Assembly: GCF_015689175.1 (NCBI RefSeq)
Contig: NZ_CP065047.1
Location: 3,038,001-3,102,000, forward strand
Direction: 5' to 3'
From: Mycobacterium kubicae
Lineage (GTDB): Bacteria > Actinomycetota > Actinomycetes > Mycobacteriales > Mycobacteriaceae
DNA: 64,000 bases
Shown: in pieces, positions 1 through 9,269 of the stretch
How the letters are laid out: every line of letters starts with the position of its first letter
How positions within the stretch are numbered: the stretch's first letter is position 1
Translations under genes and position numbers: made by a program
Notes under the pieces: generated by a model
What the model was told of the DNA's origin: nothing
Database searches by the model: none
What the model saw: only the letters and a program-made list of their open reading frames with translations

Positions 1-1
1 C

Positions 2-1111
2 CTGATCGGCGTGATCGCCCCATGGAACTATCCGTTGACGTTGGGCATCAGCGATGCGATCCCGGCGATAGTGGCCGGCAACGCGGCGCTGATCAAGCCC
101 GACGACCGCACACCGTTCTCGGTGCTCTGGGCGGTCGGTGTGCTGGAAGAGGCGGGGATGCCGCCGGGACTGGTGCAGATTGTCACCGGACCCGGGTCTG
201 AGCTCGGCACACCGATCATCGAGCAGTCCAATTACCTGATGTTCACCGGTTCCACCAGCGTCGGACGCAGCGTTGCCGCGCAGGCCGGGGAGCGGTTGAT
301 CGACTGCTCGATGGAACTCGGCGGGAAGAATGCGCTGCTGGTGCTCGACGATGCCGACGTGGGCAAGGCCGCAGTCGGCGCCACGCGGGCCTGCTTCTCC
401 AACGCCGGACAGCTGTGCATTTCGATCGAGCGAATCTATGTGCCAAAGACGTTGTGGGACAGCTTTGTTCCGAAGTTCGTTGCGGCAACGGAGAAGATGA
501 CGCTGTCGGCGGCGCTCGACTACTCCGGCGACATGGGGTCCTTGATCAACGAGACGCAACTGAAGACGGTCATCGAGCACGTCGATGACGCGGTGGACAA
601 GGGAGCCACTGTGCTCACCGGGGGTCGACCGCGCCCGGACCTCGGCCCGCATTTCTACGAGCCGACGATCTTGACCGGGGTGAAGGAAGGTATGACCGCC
701 TTCGCCGACGAGACGTTCGGGCCGGTGGTGTCGCTGTATCCGGTGGACAGCGAGGAGGAAGCGATCGCCAAGGCCAACGACAGCACCTTCGGACTCAATT
801 TCAGTGTGTGGACCTCCGACCCGCAACGCGGGCGCCGCGTCGCCGCACGACTGCAGGCCGGGACGGTGAATGTCAACGAAGGTTATGCAGCGGCGTGGGC
901 GTCGCTCGACGCGCCGATGGGCGGCATGAAGGACTCTGGGCTCGGGCGCCGTCATGGTGAGCACGGCATGATGAAATACACCGAGTCGCAGACGATTGCG
1001 ATTGAACGCGTACTACCCGTCGGCGCGCCGCGGTGGGTGCGCGCTGACCGTTACGCCCGGGTGATGACACACGGACTGCGCGCACTCAAGCGCCTGCCCG
1101 GCGTCAAATAG
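2..1111 (+). CDS. gabD2: Aldehyde dehydrogenase, GabD2-like succinate-semialdehyde dehydrogenase (5' end outside window)
   Basis: The frame is open from base 2, so this is the C-terminal ~370 residues of a longer protein (family about 500 aa). The NAD(P)-dependent ALDH signatures are present: the base glutamate in MELGGKN, the nucleophile cysteine in AGQLCIS, and ETFGPVV near the C-terminal third. The family oxidises an aldehyde to an acid in the cytosol; the wording of WNYPLTLGISDAIPA is like mycobacterial GabD2, which converts succinate semialdehyde to succinate. Only 9 nt separate its stop from the next ATG, with GGAGGA at 1111-1116, so it probably forms an operon with the GMC oxidoreductase. 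The ALDH call is secure; the substrate is inferred. Confidence 0.85.
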   Translation: MIGVIAPWNYPLTLGISDAIPAIVAGNAALIKPDDRTPFSVLWAVGVLEEAGMPPGLVQIVTGPGSELGTPIIEQSNYLMFTGSTSVGRSVAAQAGERLIDCSMELGGKNALLVLDDADVGKAAVGATRACFSNAGQLCISIERIYVPKTLWDSFVPKFVAATEKMTLSAALDYSGDMGSLINETQLKTVIEHVDDAVDKGATVLTGGRPRPDLGPHFYEPTILTGVKEGMTAFADETFGPVVSLYPVDSEEEAIAKANDSTFGLNFSVWTSDPQRGRRVAARLQAGTVNVNEGYAAAWASLDAPMGGMKDSGLGRRHGEHGMMKYTESQTIAIERVLPVGAPRWVRADRYARVMTHGLRALKRLPGVK

Positions 1112-1120
1112 GAGGAAGAC

Positions 1121-2836
1121 ATGACGCGGGGCATGGATTACGACGTGGCCATCATCGGCTCGGGTTTCGGTGGATCGGTGGCGGCATTGCGGCTGACCGA
1201 GAAGGGTTACCGGGTCGCCGTGTTGGAGGCAGGGCGCCGATTCGAAGATTCGCAGTTCCCCAAGAACAGCATGGACGTCCGGAATTTCTTGTGGGCGCCG
1301 AAGCTGGGCTGTACCGGGATCCAGCGGATCCATGTGCTGCCCGACGTCATTGTGCTGGCCGGCGCCGGCGTGGGCGGGGGCTCGCTGAACTACGCGAACA
1401 CCCTCTACGAACCCAAGTCGGACGCCTTCTACCGCGACCGGCAGTGGGCGCACATCACCGATTGGCGATCCGAGCTCGAGCCCTACTACGACCAGGCCAA
1501 ACGCATGCTCGGCGTGGTGCGAAACCCGACGATGACGCCGTCGGACCAGGTGTTGCGCAAAGTGGCCGACGATCTGGGCGTCGGTGACACATTCGGCATG
1601 ACGCCCGTCGGCGTGTTCTTCGGGCCGGACAATCAGCCCACCCCGGGAGTGGAGGTGGACGATCCCTTCTTCGGCGGGGCAGGTCCGCGGCGGCGCGGCT
1701 GCCTGGAAGTCGGCGAGTGCATGACCGGCTGCCGGCACAACGCCAAGAACACGTTGGTAAAGAACTACCTGTACCTGGCCGAACGCGCCGGTGCGCGCAT
1801 CTTGGATCTGACCACCGTCACCGCGGTGCGGCCCCTGGACGACGGTGGGTATGCCGTCGACACCGTGCGCAGCGGAAGTTGGCGGAAGCGGCGCACCGCC
1901 GGCACCATCACCGCCGAGCAGGTGATCTTCGCGGCGGGTACCTGGGGGACCCAGCAGTTGCTGCACCGATTGAAGGCCGACGGCACCCTCAGCAACATCT
2001 CCGACCGGCTGGGGGTGCTGACTCGAACGAACTCCGAGGCCCTGTGCGGCGCCAGCGTGCGCATGCGGCAAGGCAAAGACGCGGCCTTCCATCAGGGCGT
2101 CGCGATCACTTCCTCGATCCACCCGGACGACAAGACTCACATCGAACCCGTCCGCTACGGCAAGGGTCCGCAGTCGATGGGCATGCTGACCACCGTCATG
2201 ACCGACGGCGGCGGCCGCGCACCGCGCTGGCTCAGATGGCTGGGTCAGGTGGTGCGCCATCCCGGCCAGGCCGCCTCGGTGTACGTCGGGCTCCGCGACT
2301 GGTCGCAGCGCACCGTGATCGCGTTGGTCATGCAGACCGAGGACAACTCGCTGACGCTGTTCCCCAAGCGCAGGCGATTCGGCGGGGTCAAGCTGTCGTC
2401 GCGGCAGGGCCACGGTGTGCCCAACCCGACATGGATTCCGAAGGCCAACGAGGCGGTACGCAAGCTCGCCGAAGATATCGGCGGCATGCCGTACAGCAGC
2501 GTGGGGGAGATCTTCGACATCCCCATGACGGCGCACTTCCTGGGCGGATGCGTCATCGGCGACTCACCGCAAACCGGCGTGATCGACCCCTACCACCGCG
2601 TATACGGCCACCCCGGGCTGCATGTGGTCGACGGGTCGGCGATCTCGGCGAACATCGGCGTCAACCCGTCGCTGACCATCACCGCGCAAGCAGAACGCGC
2701 AATGTCCTTCTGGCCCAACAAGAATGAGCCCGATGCTCGGCCGCCGGTCGGGGAGGCCTACGAACGGATCGCGACCGTGGCGCCGCAACGCCCCACGGTT
2801 CCGACACACGCTCCGGCGGCGCTGCGCCTGGCCTGA
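1121..2836 (+). CDS. GMC-family FAD oxidoreductase, ChoD-like paralogue
   Basis: A 571-aa flavoprotein. An N-terminal Rossmann motif GSGFGGS lies at residues 13-19 and is followed by LEAGRRF, the second FAD-contacting strand. A cysteine-containing segment GECMTGCRHNAKNTL lies near residue 205, and the C-terminal GMC block VVDGSAISANIGVNPS carries the Asn that replaces one member of the usual His/His or His/Asn pair. The protein follows M. tuberculosis ChoD (cholesterol-oxidase-like) through its whole length but differs at many positions, so it is a paralogue rather than plainly the orthologue. It probably oxidises an alcohol; if co-transcribed with the ALDH upstream it could supply that enzyme with an aldehyde (inference). 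Confidence 0.85.
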   Translation: MTRGMDYDVAIIGSGFGGSVAALRLTEKGYRVAVLEAGRRFEDSQFPKNSMDVRNFLWAPKLGCTGIQRIHVLPDVIVLAGAGVGGGSLNYANTLYEPKSDAFYRDRQWAHITDWRSELEPYYDQAKRMLGVVRNPTMTPSDQVLRKVADDLGVGDTFGMTPVGVFFGPDNQPTPGVEVDDPFFGGAGPRRRGCLEVGECMTGCRHNAKNTLVKNYLYLAERAGARILDLTTVTAVRPLDDGGYAVDTVRSGSWRKRRTAGTITAEQVIFAAGTWGTQQLLHRLKADGTLSNISDRLGVLTRTNSEALCGASVRMRQGKDAAFHQGVAITSSIHPDDKTHIEPVRYGKGPQSMGMLTTVMTDGGGRAPRWLRWLGQVVRHPGQAASVYVGLRDWSQRTVIALVMQTEDNSLTLFPKRRRFGGVKLSSRQGHGVPNPTWIPKANEAVRKLAEDIGGMPYSSVGEIFDIPMTAHFLGGCVIGDSPQTGVIDPYHRVYGHPGLHVVDGSAISANIGVNPSLTITAQAERAMSFWPNKNEPDARPPVGEAYERIATVAPQRPTVPTHAPAALRLA

Positions 2837-2922
2837 CCCGGCGACCGTTGGCTCCGGTCGCGAGCGAGGTGCTAGAGGGCTAGGTTGCCGTCAACCTGGT
2901 TTTCTAAGCAGAGGAGCACCTT

Positions 2923-4359
2923 GTGTCCGACAAGACGCCCGACGACATCTTCAGACTGGCCCAGGACGAGAAGATCGAGTATGTCGACGTCCGCTTCTGT
3001 GATCTGCCAGGCACCATGCAGCACTTCACAATTCCCAGCTATGTCTTCGACGAGAATGTGTTCGAGGAGGGCCTGGCCTTCGACGGCTCCTCGATCCGCG
3101 GGTTTCAATCGATCCACGAGTCGGACATGCTGCTGTTGCCCGATCCCGAAACGGCGGTGATCGATCCGTTCCGTAAAGCCAAGACGCTGAACGTGAACTT
3201 CTTCGTGCACGACCCGTTCACCTTCGAGGTCTACTCACGTGATCCGCGCAATGTCGCGCGCAAAGCCGAGAATTACCTGATCAGTTCGGGCATCGCCGAC
3301 ACTGCCTTCTTCGGCCCCGAAGCCGAGTTCTACATCTTCGACTCGGTCAGCTTCGACTCGTGCACCAACGAATCGTTCTACAAGGTGGATGCGACATCGG
3401 GGTGGTGGAACACCGGGAAGGAGACCGAGTCTGACGGCAGCCCCAACCTCGGCTACAAGGTGCGTCCGAAGGGCGGTTACTTCCCGGTGGCGCCCACCGA
3501 CCACTACGTCGATCTGCGTGATGAGATCCTGACCCATCTGACCAATGCCGGCTTTCTGCTGGAGAAGGGCCATCACGAGGTCGGCAGCGGCGGCCAAGCC
3601 GAAATCAATTACAGATTCAACACTTTGCTGCACGCCGCCGACGACCACCAGATGTACAAGTACATCGTCAAGCAGACCGCCAGGCAGGCCGGCAAGACCG
3701 TGACCTTCATGCCCAAGCCACTGTTCGGAGACAACGGGTCGGGCATGCACTGCCACCAGTCGCTGTGGAAGGACGGCGTTCCGCTGATGTTCGACGAGGA
3801 AGGCTACGCCGGCCTGTCCGACACCGCACGCCACTACATCGGCGGCTTGCTCTACCACGCACCGTCGTTGTTGGCCTTCACCAACCCGACGGTCAACTCC
3901 TACAAGCGGCTGGTCCCCGGCTACGAAGCCCCCATCAATTTGGTCTACAGCCAGCGCAACCGCTCGGCGTGCGTGCGGATTCCGATCACCGGCAACAACC
4001 CGAAGGCCAAGCGGCTGGAGTTCCGGTGCCCGGATTCGTCGGGTAACCCCTACCTTTCGTTCGCGGCCATGTTGATGGCCGGGCTCGACGGCATCAAGAA
4101 CAAGATCGAGCCGCCTCCGCCGATCGACAAGGACCTTTACGAATTGCCGCCGGAGGAGGCCGCCGATATCCCGCAGGCACCCACCGCCCTGTCCGCGGTG
4201 ATCGACCGCCTGGAGGAGGACAGCGAATACCTCACCGAGGGAAGCGTTTTCACGCCGGACTTGATTCAGACGTGGATCAATTACAAGCGCGACTACGAGA
4301 TCGCGCCGTTCAACCTGCGGCCCACCCCGTACGAGTTCTCCCTGTATTACGACGTGTGA
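2923..4359 (+). CDS. Glutamine synthetase type I, GlnA1-like
   Basis: Makes glutamine from glutamate, ammonia and ATP as a cytosolic dodecamer. The 478-aa length equals mycobacterial GlnA1, and the family blocks are present: FDGSSIRGF near residue 68, [21 protein letters not shown], the [12 protein letters not shown] metal/glutamate region, [17 protein letters not shown] and the NRSACVRIP arginine. Tyr406 in KDLYELPPE matches the adenylylation tyrosine, so GlnE control is likely retained. The GTG start at 2923 has GAGGAG at 2911-2916. No glnE, glnB or lipB-type neighbours are present, and many residues differ from the standard GlnA1, so this looks like an additional GlnA1-type copy (inference). 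Confidence 0.93.
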   Translation: MSDKTPDDIFRLAQDEKIEYVDVRFCDLPGTMQHFTIPSYVFDENVFEEGLAFDGSSIRGFQSIHESDMLLLPDPETAVIDPFRKAKTLNVNFFVHDPFTFEVYSRDPRNVARKAENYLISSGIADTAFFGPEAEFYIFDSVSFDSCTNESFYKVDATSGWWNTGKETESDGSPNLGYKVRPKGGYFPVAPTDHYVDLRDEILTHLTNAGFLLEKGHHEVGSGGQAEINYRFNTLLHAADDHQMYKYIVKQTARQAGKTVTFMPKPLFGDNGSGMHCHQSLWKDGVPLMFDEEGYAGLSDTARHYIGGLLYHAPSLLAFTNPTVNSYKRLVPGYEAPINLVYSQRNRSACVRIPITGNNPKAKRLEFRCPDSSGNPYLSFAAMLMAGLDGIKNKIEPPPPIDKDLYELPPEEAADIPQAPTALSAVIDRLEEDSEYLTEGSVFTPDLIQTWINYKRDYEIAPFNLRPTPYEFSLYYDV

Positions 4360-4364
4360 GCGCC

Positions 4365-6203
4365 TCAGGCCTCCGGGTCGGGCGCCCACCGTGGCAGGCG
4401 GACGCCCGTGCGGTGCGGCGCACGCGCCGCCGCCAGAGTCGCCGCGCGCTCACCGTTGGTCGCGGTGGTCGGTGGCGGCTGGCCCTTACGCAGAGTCGCG
4501 ATGAGTTCGCGGTAGGGGCCCATCAGGTAGACGGTGTCGCCGGCTTTGAGTCGAGCATCGCGGCGCGGCCGCAACCGGATCGGCCCTTCGGGCCGGGTGA
4601 TGGCGATGACACGGGTTTGGGTGGACATGTCCACCATGCGCAGCCCGTCTAACTCGCTGCCCGCCGCGACGAGCATCCCGCCGACCATGAAAGAGCGCTG
4701 CCCCACCCAAAACGTGCCCAGCACCTGCAGCCCCATCGCGGCGCCGATGAACCAGGGTGCTGCCAGGTCGACAATCGACCGCACGTTCTCGAAGCCGAAC
4801 CGCTTATTGATGGCGGTGCCCAGCGCGCGCCCCTGGACGCGCATGACGATCGGCACCTTGGTGTCAGAACCCAGCAGTTCCAGCAGCACGATCCCGGTCT
4901 CGATGTTCTGCATGTCGTCGTGTGTCACCACCGCCACGCCGCGGGCACGGTCGACGCGCGCGGTCTCGAGCGTCTGGCGCATCGTCGAGTCCCCGAAAAG
5001 TACCGGCACGTCCAACTTTGCCGCAGTCGGGAGGAAGCGGTTGTTCTCATCCTGCTCGATCACCACGACGTCGTAGCCGGCAGTTGTCAACTCGCTCACC
5101 ACGCGGATGCCGACCGAACCCAGTCCCACCACCACGACGTGCCCGCGCATGTGACGCGCCCGCCGCAGCGCGGCGTTCTGCAGGAATCGGCGCGACAGCA
5201 GCAAGTCAGCCAGGAACGCCACCAGGATGGCGGTGACGATGACGCCGCCGAACATCAACCCGACAGCGAATAGTCGTAGAAATATCGATTGCCGGGCGAA
5301 GCTGAAGTCGCCATAGCCCACCGTCGTGATCGTCTCGGAAGCGAAATAGAGCGAGTCGAGCCAGGACATCTTGGGGTTGTGGTAGCCGAAGCGGACCACC
5401 GCAGTGGCCCCGAAGGTGAGCAACAGCGTGAACGCCACCGAGGGAAACAGCATTGGATTCATGTCGTCGCGCATGGCGCGCGCTGCATCGATGACGCGCC
5501 GCAGTCGAGAGTTTCGAGAGCGCGTCGCGGTCCGGGACGGCACGGTGATTCCCCGAGCTTCCAATTCGTCCTTCACACCGATCATGGAAGTCCAGTCGCC
5601 GGCGTAGACCTGCAGATCACGTCCCGGACACGCCACCACCTCGCCGGGGGTAGGTGCGTTCCTGCCGTGAATCACCGCAACTGGCGCCAAGTCGGCGTAG
5701 ATCTCGCGCAACGTCGCCTCGTACGGCGCTTCGGCTCCCCAAACGACGAATTCGATCCCCGCCGTATCGAACTGGTGCGCGTTGCGTGACAGCACTGCTT
5801 CGACCAAGGAGGGGGTCGCGAGTTCGGCGACGTCCAGAATCGCCCCTGGACCGTTGACGGTGGCCACCTTCTGACGCAACACGTCGTTGGCCAACCGGGC
5901 AACCACCCGGACGTTGGGGCTGTATTGCCTTGCCAATAGGGCGATTTCGAGATTGACGGCGTCGTTGGGGCCGGCACAGACGACAGCGCGGGCGCGGTGC
6001 ACCCCCGCACCGAGAAGATCGGCGGCGGTGTTGATTCTGACGATCCGAGCACCGGCGCCCCGTAACTCCTCGGCGATCGTCTTCGACAGCGCATCGTCAC
6101 CGCTGACGATGATTTCGCGATGAAATTGCAGGACCTCGGCCACGTCAAAGCAATCCGGTCGCTGGGTTCGCGGGTTTCGGCCCGGTTGCGGTGTGTGCGC
6201 CAT
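4365..6203 (-). CDS. Two-TM potassium channel with two RCK (TrkA-N) domains
   Basis: A 612-aa membrane protein with an unusual order. A first Rossmann-type RCK domain (REIIVSGDDALSKTIAEEL, about residues 30-150) comes before the pore. The pore module follows, with TM1 near residue 250, the selectivity filter TTVGYGDFS near residue 290 and TM2 near 310-330. A second RCK domain with the NAD-binding glycine motif VVVVGLGSVG starts near residue 355, and a TrkA-C-like tail (LRPRRDARLKAGDTVYLMGP) ends the protein. TVGYGD marks a K+-selective channel. It converges on the glutamine synthetase with 5 bp between the stops. Ligand and physiological role are not visible. Confidence 0.88.
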   Translation of the reverse strand: MAHTPQPGRNPRTQRPDCFDVAEVLQFHREIIVSGDDALSKTIAEELRGAGARIVRINTAADLLGAGVHRARAVVCAGPNDAVNLEIALLARQYSPNVRVVARLANDVLRQKVATVNGPGAILDVAELATPSLVEAVLSRNAHQFDTAGIEFVVWGAEAPYEATLREIYADLAPVAVIHGRNAPTPGEVVACPGRDLQVYAGDWTSMIGVKDELEARGITVPSRTATRSRNSRLRRVIDAARAMRDDMNPMLFPSVAFTLLLTFGATAVVRFGYHNPKMSWLDSLYFASETITTVGYGDFSFARQSIFLRLFAVGLMFGGVIVTAILVAFLADLLLSRRFLQNAALRRARHMRGHVVVVGLGSVGIRVVSELTTAGYDVVVIEQDENNRFLPTAAKLDVPVLFGDSTMRQTLETARVDRARGVAVVTHDDMQNIETGIVLLELLGSDTKVPIVMRVQGRALGTAINKRFGFENVRSIVDLAAPWFIGAAMGLQVLGTFWVGQRSFMVGGMLVAAGSELDGLRMVDMSTQTRVIAITRPEGPIRLRPRRDARLKAGDTVYLMGPYRELIATLRKGQPPPTTATNGERAATLAAARAPHRTGVRLPRWAPDPEA

Positions 6204-6625
6204 GACGTCCCGACCTCTGGTGCGAAGTTCACTGGTACCTATGAACTATCGGCGACAACGCAAGAAGCTGCCACCGGAGCACGGACGTGATGAGGCTGAA
6301 CAGCCTTGGATCGCAACAGGTTCGACTCGCACTCGTCACACGAGCGAAATACTAGGAGCATATCGCCGCGGCGGGCCGCTACCTAGGGCTGCAAAAACGC
6401 CTTGATGGCGCGGCGCCTTTCTCCGGGCGATCACCGCGCAAACCGGTCCGGCTTGACCGGCTTGACTGGTTGCCGACGGCTGCGGCGACGCCGCCGTACT
6501 CGTGGCCGAATGGCTTAACTCGGGCAGATATCGCGGGCTCAACCTGGCCCGTCCGGCTCCATCTCTCGGGAGTCCGGACCGCTTAGTTGGTTTAATCAGC
6601 GGGGTAATCGGTTTAACCCACCGTC
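6204..6625. other. Intergenic region between divergent genes (422 bp)
   Basis: No convincing gene was found here; short open frames lack codon character and ribosome binding sites. The right end holds two direct copies of GGTTTAA, at 6589-6595 and 6610-6616, spaced 21 bp and ending 10 bp before the acyltransferase start. They could be regulator half-sites or part of a promoter. Confidence 0.5.
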
Positions 6626-7435
6626 ATGAGTGACGAATCTTTGCCGGTCGAGCTTCGCGAGCGCGATCCCGAGTTCATCCGCGCCGTGCTGCCCACTCTG
6701 TGGCTGGCCTCGACGGTGTGGTTTCGCGCCGAGGTGCACGGGTTCGAGAACGTCCCCGACGAGCCGGTGCTGTTCGTCGGCAACCACAGTGGCGGCGGTG
6801 CCACACCAGACACCTTCGTCCTGTTGCTTGCCTACAACACGTTCTTCACCGTGGAAGGTCGGCCGCTGTATGCATTGGCGCACGACACCATCACCTCCGC
6901 ACCGCTGCTCGGCGGATTGACCCGCAGGCTCGGCGTCGTACCCGCCGACAACGGGTTTGCGGAGAAGATCTTCGACAGCGGCGGGTCCGCGCTGGTGTAC
7001 CCGGGGGGTGACGTCGAGGCACTGCGGCCGTGGCGCGACCGGCACAAGATCATTTTCTCCGGACGCACGGGTTTTCTGCGATTAGCGCACCGCTGCAACG
7101 TCAAGATCGTTCCGGTGGTCGCCACCGGCGGTCACGACACCCTCATCGTGCTCAACGACGGCCGGCGCACCGCGAAGATGCTACGGCTGGACAAGTTGCT
7201 GCGAGTCAAGAGCTTGCCGATGACACTCAGCGTGCCCTGGGGCCTGCTCCCGGTCCCGCTGCCGCACCTGCCGCTCCCGGCGAAGATCCGCATGGAAGTG
7301 CTCGAGCCGATCGACGTGCGCGAGCGTTTCGGCGCCAAACCGGACTGGGACGACGCGTTGCGCTATGTCACCAGCGTCATGCAAGTCGGCCTGTCGAACC
7401 TGGCCAGCCAAACCGTCGTCCCGATGGTCCGGTGA
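6626..7435 (+). CDS. Lysophospholipid acyltransferase family protein (PlsC-like)
   Basis: A 269-aa protein with the acyltransferase motif I NHSGGGATPD (NHxxxxxD type, near residue 52). Further motifs are LGVVPADNGFAEKIF, the glycerophosphate-binding type block LVYPGGDVEAL (usually FPEGTRS), and KIVPVVATGGHD. These enzymes move a fatty acyl chain from CoA or ACP to a lysolipid at the membrane. The spacing NH then six residues then D matches the mycobacterial subgroup rather than strict NHxxxxD. The stop is followed after one base by the ATG of the SRPBCC gene, so the two are surely co-transcribed and may act on the same lipid. The substrate is unknown. Confidence 0.85.
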   Translation: MSDESLPVELRERDPEFIRAVLPTLWLASTVWFRAEVHGFENVPDEPVLFVGNHSGGGATPDTFVLLLAYNTFFTVEGRPLYALAHDTITSAPLLGGLTRRLGVVPADNGFAEKIFDSGGSALVYPGGDVEALRPWRDRHKIIFSGRTGFLRLAHRCNVKIVPVVATGGHDTLIVLNDGRRTAKMLRLDKLLRVKSLPMTLSVPWGLLPVPLPHLPLPAKIRMEVLEPIDVRERFGAKPDWDDALRYVTSVMQVGLSNLASQTVVPMVR

Positions 7436-7436
7436 A

Positions 7437-7889
7437 ATGACCCAGACCGTCACCGTTACCCGCATCATTCGCTGCCCAGTCGACGAAGCGACCGACTTTG
7501 TCACCGATCCGCACAAGCTGATTCCGCAGGTGTCGGCATTCAGTCGATGCAAGTTCGTCGAGTCCTGTGATGACGGTGAGATGTGGGACGTGTTCTTGAA
7601 CAGCGGCACGATCTATCTGGGTGGTCGGGTCCTCATTCCGCCGCCCCATGACGGGCGGCTGACGTGGCGGTCGGTACGGGGAACCCGCCACTCGTTCGAG
7701 GCTCGGGTGGAGCCGCACCGCAGCGGTACCAGGTTGACCCTGACCCTGCGGTATCGCCTCGCCGGATACGTGATCGCGCAGATCAGTGAGCTGATCGGTC
7801 GCGGGCTCGCCAGCCGCAACCTGGAAGCCGCGGCCGAGGAGATTCGACACCACCTCGAATTCGAAACCGATCGGCCGAAACGCCGGTGA
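7437..7889 (+). CDS. SRPBCC (START/Bet v1-like) lipid-binding family protein
   Basis: A 150-aa protein. The start is placed at the ATG directly after the acyltransferase stop because the upstream in-frame start would lie inside that gene and add a sequence unlike the family. The typical SRPBCC opening is present: TVTVTRIIRCPVDEATDFVTDPHKL, then VEPHRSGTRLTLTLRYR and a long C-terminal helix ending EEIRHHLE. This fold is a hydrophobic cavity that carries or modifies lipids or polyketides. Tight coupling with the acyltransferase suggests a lipid ligand (inference). Confidence 0.8.
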   Translation: MTQTVTVTRIIRCPVDEATDFVTDPHKLIPQVSAFSRCKFVESCDDGEMWDVFLNSGTIYLGGRVLIPPPHDGRLTWRSVRGTRHSFEARVEPHRSGTRLTLTLRYRLAGYVIAQISELIGRGLASRNLEAAAEEIRHHLEFETDRPKRR

Positions 7890-7983
7890 CTGAAGTCACA
7901 TCGGTGTTTGACCCGTCGCTCACGTGGAATCACTGGGCCTGACACCGAACGAGGTCATGGCTGATGCCACGAGGAGAGTTTCG

Positions 7984-8541
7984 ATGAGTGAACAAGACAA
8001 AGCCGGTGAGGCCCGCAAGGGTCTGATCGATTCGGTCAAGGGCAAGGCAAAAGAGGTTGTCGGTGCCGTCACCGGCAACGACTCGCTGACAAAAGAAGGA
8101 CAGCTCGAGCAGTCCCAAGCCGAAGAGCGCCGGGAGGCCAACCGCATCGACGCGATAGCCGAGGCAGAGGCCGAGCAAGCCCGCCAGAACGAGGCCGAGG
8201 CGAAGGTCAAGGGCGCACAGCAGCGCTTGGCGGCCAATGCGCAGGCTACGGCGGCGGAGGACTCGATCGAGGCGCAGCAGGCCGCGCAGAAGCAGGCGGC
8301 CGACCAGGCGGCTCAGCAGCGAGCCGCCACCGAGCGCACGCAAGCCGAGCTCGAAGCCCAGCGCGAAATGCAAGAGGCGCGGGCCGAGGAGCGCGAGGAA
8401 ATCCGCGATGCCACCGAGGAAGTCGTCGACGCCGTTGCCGAACACCAGAGCTCGGTGCAGGCGGCATCCCACGAGCAACTGGAAGCCGAACGCCTGCGGC
8501 GCGAGGCGCAGGACATAAGCAAGCAATCGGACCTGCCCTGA
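7984..8541 (+). CDS. CsbD-like stress protein with long coiled-coil tail
   Basis: A 185-aa protein. The ATG at 7984 is chosen because GAGGAG at 7971-7976 sits 7 nt upstream; the longer in-frame start at 7924 lacks a site. Residues 1-45 match the CsbD pattern (GLIDSVKGKAKEVVGAVTGNDSLTKEGQ), a small stress-response fold usually occurring alone. Residues 50-185 are almost entirely Ala, Glu, Gln and Arg in heptad-like order, predicting a long charged coiled coil. There is no signal peptide or TM segment. The next gene, 27 bp away, encodes another coiled-coil protein of similar composition, suggesting the two products associate (inference). Confidence 0.8.
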   Translation: MSEQDKAGEARKGLIDSVKGKAKEVVGAVTGNDSLTKEGQLEQSQAEERREANRIDAIAEAEAEQARQNEAEAKVKGAQQRLAANAQATAAEDSIEAQQAAQKQAADQAAQQRAATERTQAELEAQREMQEARAEEREEIRDATEEVVDAVAEHQSSVQAASHEQLEAERLRREAQDISKQSDLP

Positions 8542-8568
8542 GGGCACGGCTAGACACAGGAGCAGCTG

Positions 8569-9249
8569 ATGAAAATATCTGGCGTCACCCAACAAGTTCT
8601 GCGCTTCCAATACCAGCTCGCCCGTTTCCCGTTGCAGGTGATCGAGGATCGAGTCTTCGCCCGGGTCCGCTCCGAGGCGCCGGCGCGACTGTTCTTCGAG
8701 CGTTCGCTGGGCATGCTCGACACGACGATCGGCGGGGTGCTGGGCGATCAGCAGCTGGCCGAGCGGGGCGCTGCGCTGCTCGAGCGCACCGACGCGCTGA
8801 GCCGCGCAGCTGAGCTCGACGCGAAGGCCGAGACGCGCAAGCAGCAGGCCGACACCAAGCTGAAGAGCGTGCGCGACGAGGCGATCCAGGACCAGCAGCA
8901 GGCGCGTGCGGCCACCGAGCAAGAGATCAAGGAAGCGCGCAACGCCGCCGAGGAACGCAAGCGGGAAGCGGCTCAGTCCGCCCAGAAGCAAAGCGCTTCG
9001 GCAAAGCAGCGCGCAGACGAGGTGGCCGCCAAGCGCAAAGAGGCGGCCGAGTCCGCCCGCGAGCAAACCGAGGCGCGCACCAAAGCCGTCGAGAACGCCG
9101 CGGCCAAAGCCGCCGACGCCAAGCTCGACGACGCCCGGGAGATGCGCAGCGAGGCGGCAAGTAAGCGCGCCGACGCAAACCAGGTCGAAGATCTGGCCGA
9201 CGCCGAGAAGGAGAAGCGCCGAGCCGAGCGCGCCAACGACAACTCCTAG
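8569..9249 (+). CDS. Coiled-coil protein of unknown function, partner of CsbD-like gene
   Basis: A 226-aa protein. Residues 1-75 look globular and conserved in style (FQYQLARFPLQVIEDRVFARVRSEAPARLFFERSLGMLD), and residues 76-226 are a continuous Ala/Glu/Lys/Arg coiled coil. Related mycobacterial proteins are sometimes annotated as IF2-like only because of this composition; no translation-factor motif is present. It follows the CsbD-like gene by 27 bp with a clear AGGAG at 8559-8563 ahead of ATG 8569. The pair probably forms a unit. Confidence 0.75.
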   Translation: MKISGVTQQVLRFQYQLARFPLQVIEDRVFARVRSEAPARLFFERSLGMLDTTIGGVLGDQQLAERGAALLERTDALSRAAELDAKAETRKQQADTKLKSVRDEAIQDQQQARAATEQEIKEARNAAEERKREAAQSAQKQSASAKQRADEVAAKRKEAAESAREQTEARTKAVENAAAKAADAKLDDAREMRSEAASKRADANQVEDLADAEKEKRRAERANDNS

Positions 9250-9269
9250 GCGCGGTTAGGCGCCGCGGC

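Noticed and set aside
1013..2536. A 507-codon frame on the minus strand
   Set aside because: It is opposite the well-supported GMC oxidoreductase gene, and its composition (His, Arg, Gly rich, no domain) is that of a GC-rich antisense shadow.
3235..4389. A 384-codon minus-strand frame opposite glnA
   Set aside because: Antisense shadow with no motif; the plus-strand protein is unambiguous glutamine synthetase.
6589..6606. GGTTT followed by GGGTA as a SigF-type promoter before the acyltransferase gene
   Set aside because: The two elements are only 8 bp apart, far from the 15-18 bp needed.
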